Shown in pieces: positions 5,285-6,372 of a stretch of DNA of 6,372 nt (the stretch's first letter is position 1; every line of letters begins with the position of its first letter). Both the position numbers and the translations under genes were made by a program. This stretch comes from Streptosporangiaceae bacterium (GTDB taxonomy: Bacteria > Actinomycetota > Actinomycetes > Streptosporangiales > Streptosporangiaceae). The DNA lies in NCBI GenBank assembly GCA_030052355.1, contig JASIGS010000500.1:1-6372 (forward strand). The letters run 5' to 3'. The notes under the pieces were generated by a model. It had not been told where the DNA came from, searched no databases, and saw nothing but the letters and a program-made list of their open reading frames with translations.

Positions 5285-6372
5285 ATGACCTCAGCAACCG
5301 CCGTCCGGCCGGCTGGCTCGCCCGCCGGACCCGCTGATGACCGCTGGCCGGCTGGCCACCCCCGTCGCAGGCAGATCCTGCTGGTGATGTGCCTGAGCCT
5401 GCTGATCGTCGTCATCGACAACACGATCCTGAACACGGCGCTCCCGACGATGGCGCGGGTGCTGCACGCCGGCACGAGCTCCCTGCAGTGGATCAACGAC
5501 GCCTACACGCTGTGCTTCGCCGCGCTGCTCATCCCGGCCGGCGCCCTCGGCGACCGGTACGGCCGGCGGCTGTCCCTGCTCGCCGGGCTGAGCGTTTTCG
5601 GCGCTGGCAGCGTCTGGGCGGCCGAGTCGGGGGGCACCAGCATGCTGATAGCCGCCAGGGTGCTGATGGGCCTCGGCGCCACGTTCGTCATGCCTGCCAC
5701 GCTGTCGGTGCTCAACTCGGTGTTCCCGCCCAGGGAACGGCCGCAGGCGATCGCGACCTGGTCCGCCGTGACCGGCGTCGGGATCGTCATCGGGCCGACA
5801 CTCGGCGGCCTGCTGCTCACCCACTTCTGGTGGGGCAGCGTGTTCCTGATCAACGTTCCGGTCGTGGCGCTTGCCCTGGCAGGAGTGCTGGCGGTCGTGC
5901 CGGAGACGGCCGAGCCGGACGGCCGGCGGCTGGACGTCCCTGGCACCGTGCTTGTGGCCGTCGCGCTCGTCGCCATCGTCGACGCGGTCATCGAGGCGCC
6001 GTCGCACGGGTGGACCTCCGCCGTCACGCTCGGGGAGTTCGCTGCCGGGGCCGTCGCGCTCGCGGCGTTCCTGTGGTGGGAGCTGCGAACCGCCAATCCG
6101 CTGGTCGACGTCCGGGTCTTCACCTCCAGGGCATTCAGCATGGCTGCGGGGTCGGTGGCGATCGTCTTCTTCGCTCTGTTCGGCACCCTGTTCCTGCTCA
6201 CCCAGTACCTGCAGCTCGTCCTCGGCTACAGCCCGCTGTCGGCGGGGCTCCGCGCCCTGCCGTTCGCCCTCTCGATGGCCGCCGTCTCCGCTGCCTCGCC
6301 GACCCTGGTCAAGCGCATCGGCCCGCGGGCAGCCATGCCGGCTGGCGTCGCCCTGATGGGTCTCGGGCTCTT
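5285..6372 (+). CDS. DHA2-type MFS drug/metabolite exporter (EmrB/QacA-like), 3' end outside window
   Basis: The frame is open from ATG 5285 to the window edge, giving 362 residues of a family usually about 470-530 long. A Pro/Ala/Gly-rich cytoplasmic N-terminus (1-29) precedes helix 1. Helix 1 carries the DHA2 signature IDNTILNTALPTM (44-56), and LQWINDAYTL (67-76) follows. Motif A is GALGDRYGRR (86-95). Motif B centres on Arg125 in AARVLMGLGATFVMP. The antiporter motif C, GVGIVIGPTLGG, is at 164-175. The central segment NPLVDVRVFTSRAF (271-284) and QYLQLVLGYSPLSAG (307-321) are typical of 14-helix DHA2 proteins. About ten helices are visible. Such proteins export lipophilic compounds, antibiotics or lipids by proton antiport. 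AGGAAG at 5267-5272 is the likely ribosome site, though 12 nt before the ATG is long. Divergence from tetR over shared palindromes suggests ligand-induced expression. Substrate is unknown. Confidence 0.95.
   Translation, partial: MTSATAVRPAGSPAGPADDRWPAGHPRRRQILLVMCLSLLIVVIDNTILNTALPTMARVLHAGTSSLQWINDAYTLCFAALLIPAGALGDRYGRRLSLLAGLSVFGAGSVWAAESGGTSMLIAARVLMGLGATFVMPATLSVLNSVFPPRERPQAIATWSAVTGVGIVIGPTLGGLLLTHFWWGSVFLINVPVVALALAGVLAVVPETAEPDGRRLDVPGTVLVAVALVAIVDAVIEAPSHGWTSAVTLGEFAAGAVALAAFLWWELRTANPLVDVRVFTSRAFSMAAGSVAIVFFALFGTLFLLTQYLQLVLGYSPLSAGLRALPFALSMAAVSAASPTLVKRIGPRAAMPAGVALMGLGL

Noticed and set aside
5291..6201. Long minus-strand reading frames (5291-6007 and 5503-6201) opposite the exporter
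   Set aside because: They are antisense to a clear MFS frame with many family motifs. Their products are low-complexity, rich in Arg, Gly, Ser and Thr, and resemble no family. Such shadows are normal at this G+C.
1..6372. CRISPR arrays, tRNA/rRNA genes, insertion sequences, attachment sites or a defence system
   Set aside because: No repeat-spacer pattern, tRNA-like fold, transposase motif or terminal inverted repeat was seen. Genes fill nearly the entire window and all fall in metabolic, transport, regulatory or wall-synthesis families.

Overview
The window is about 70% G+C with dense, closely packed genes and third-position G/C codons. Together with the protein families present, this points to an actinobacterium. 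The genus cannot be fixed from the sequence. Five protein genes are supported: four on the minus strand in one probable operon, and one divergent gene on the plus strand. Both outer genes run off the window.

Reading the minus strand in transcription order, the operon is: a TetR-family repressor (4485-5198); an SDR dehydrogenase of the HSD17B10 / type II 3-hydroxyacyl-CoA dehydrogenase kind (3657-4430); a crotonase/enoyl-CoA hydratase close to the mycobacterial EchA1 type (2887-3651); and a very large two-enzyme protein (1-2877, 959 residues visible) that joins a family 2 glycosyltransferase to a TagF-like CDP-glycerol glycerophosphotransferase. The gaps are 54, 5 and 9 nt. The hydratase and dehydrogenase would catalyse two consecutive beta-oxidation steps (enoyl-CoA to 3-hydroxyacyl-CoA to 3-ketoacyl-CoA). 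The last gene belongs to cell-wall glycopolymer (teichoic-acid-like) synthesis and may be only a positional partner.

On the plus strand, 5285 to the window end encodes a DHA2-type (EmrB/QacA-like, 14-helix) MFS exporter. It is divergent from tetR across an 86-nt intergenic region that is strikingly A/T-rich. That region holds three exact copies and one degenerate copy of GTAAGCT on a strict 14-nt period, forming two 20-bp palindromes with centres 28 bp apart. One palindrome covers the -10 of a recognisable exporter promoter. This is the clearest regulatory structure in the window and is very likely the TetR operator pair, controlling the exporter and the tetR operon together.

No RNA genes, mobile elements, CRISPR arrays or integration sites were seen. 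The individual genes belong to known families. What deserves a second look is the phased operator, the pairing of an exporter and repressor with a two-step acyl-CoA module, and two similar hairpin-forming sequences just before the dehydrogenase and glycosyltransferase start codons.
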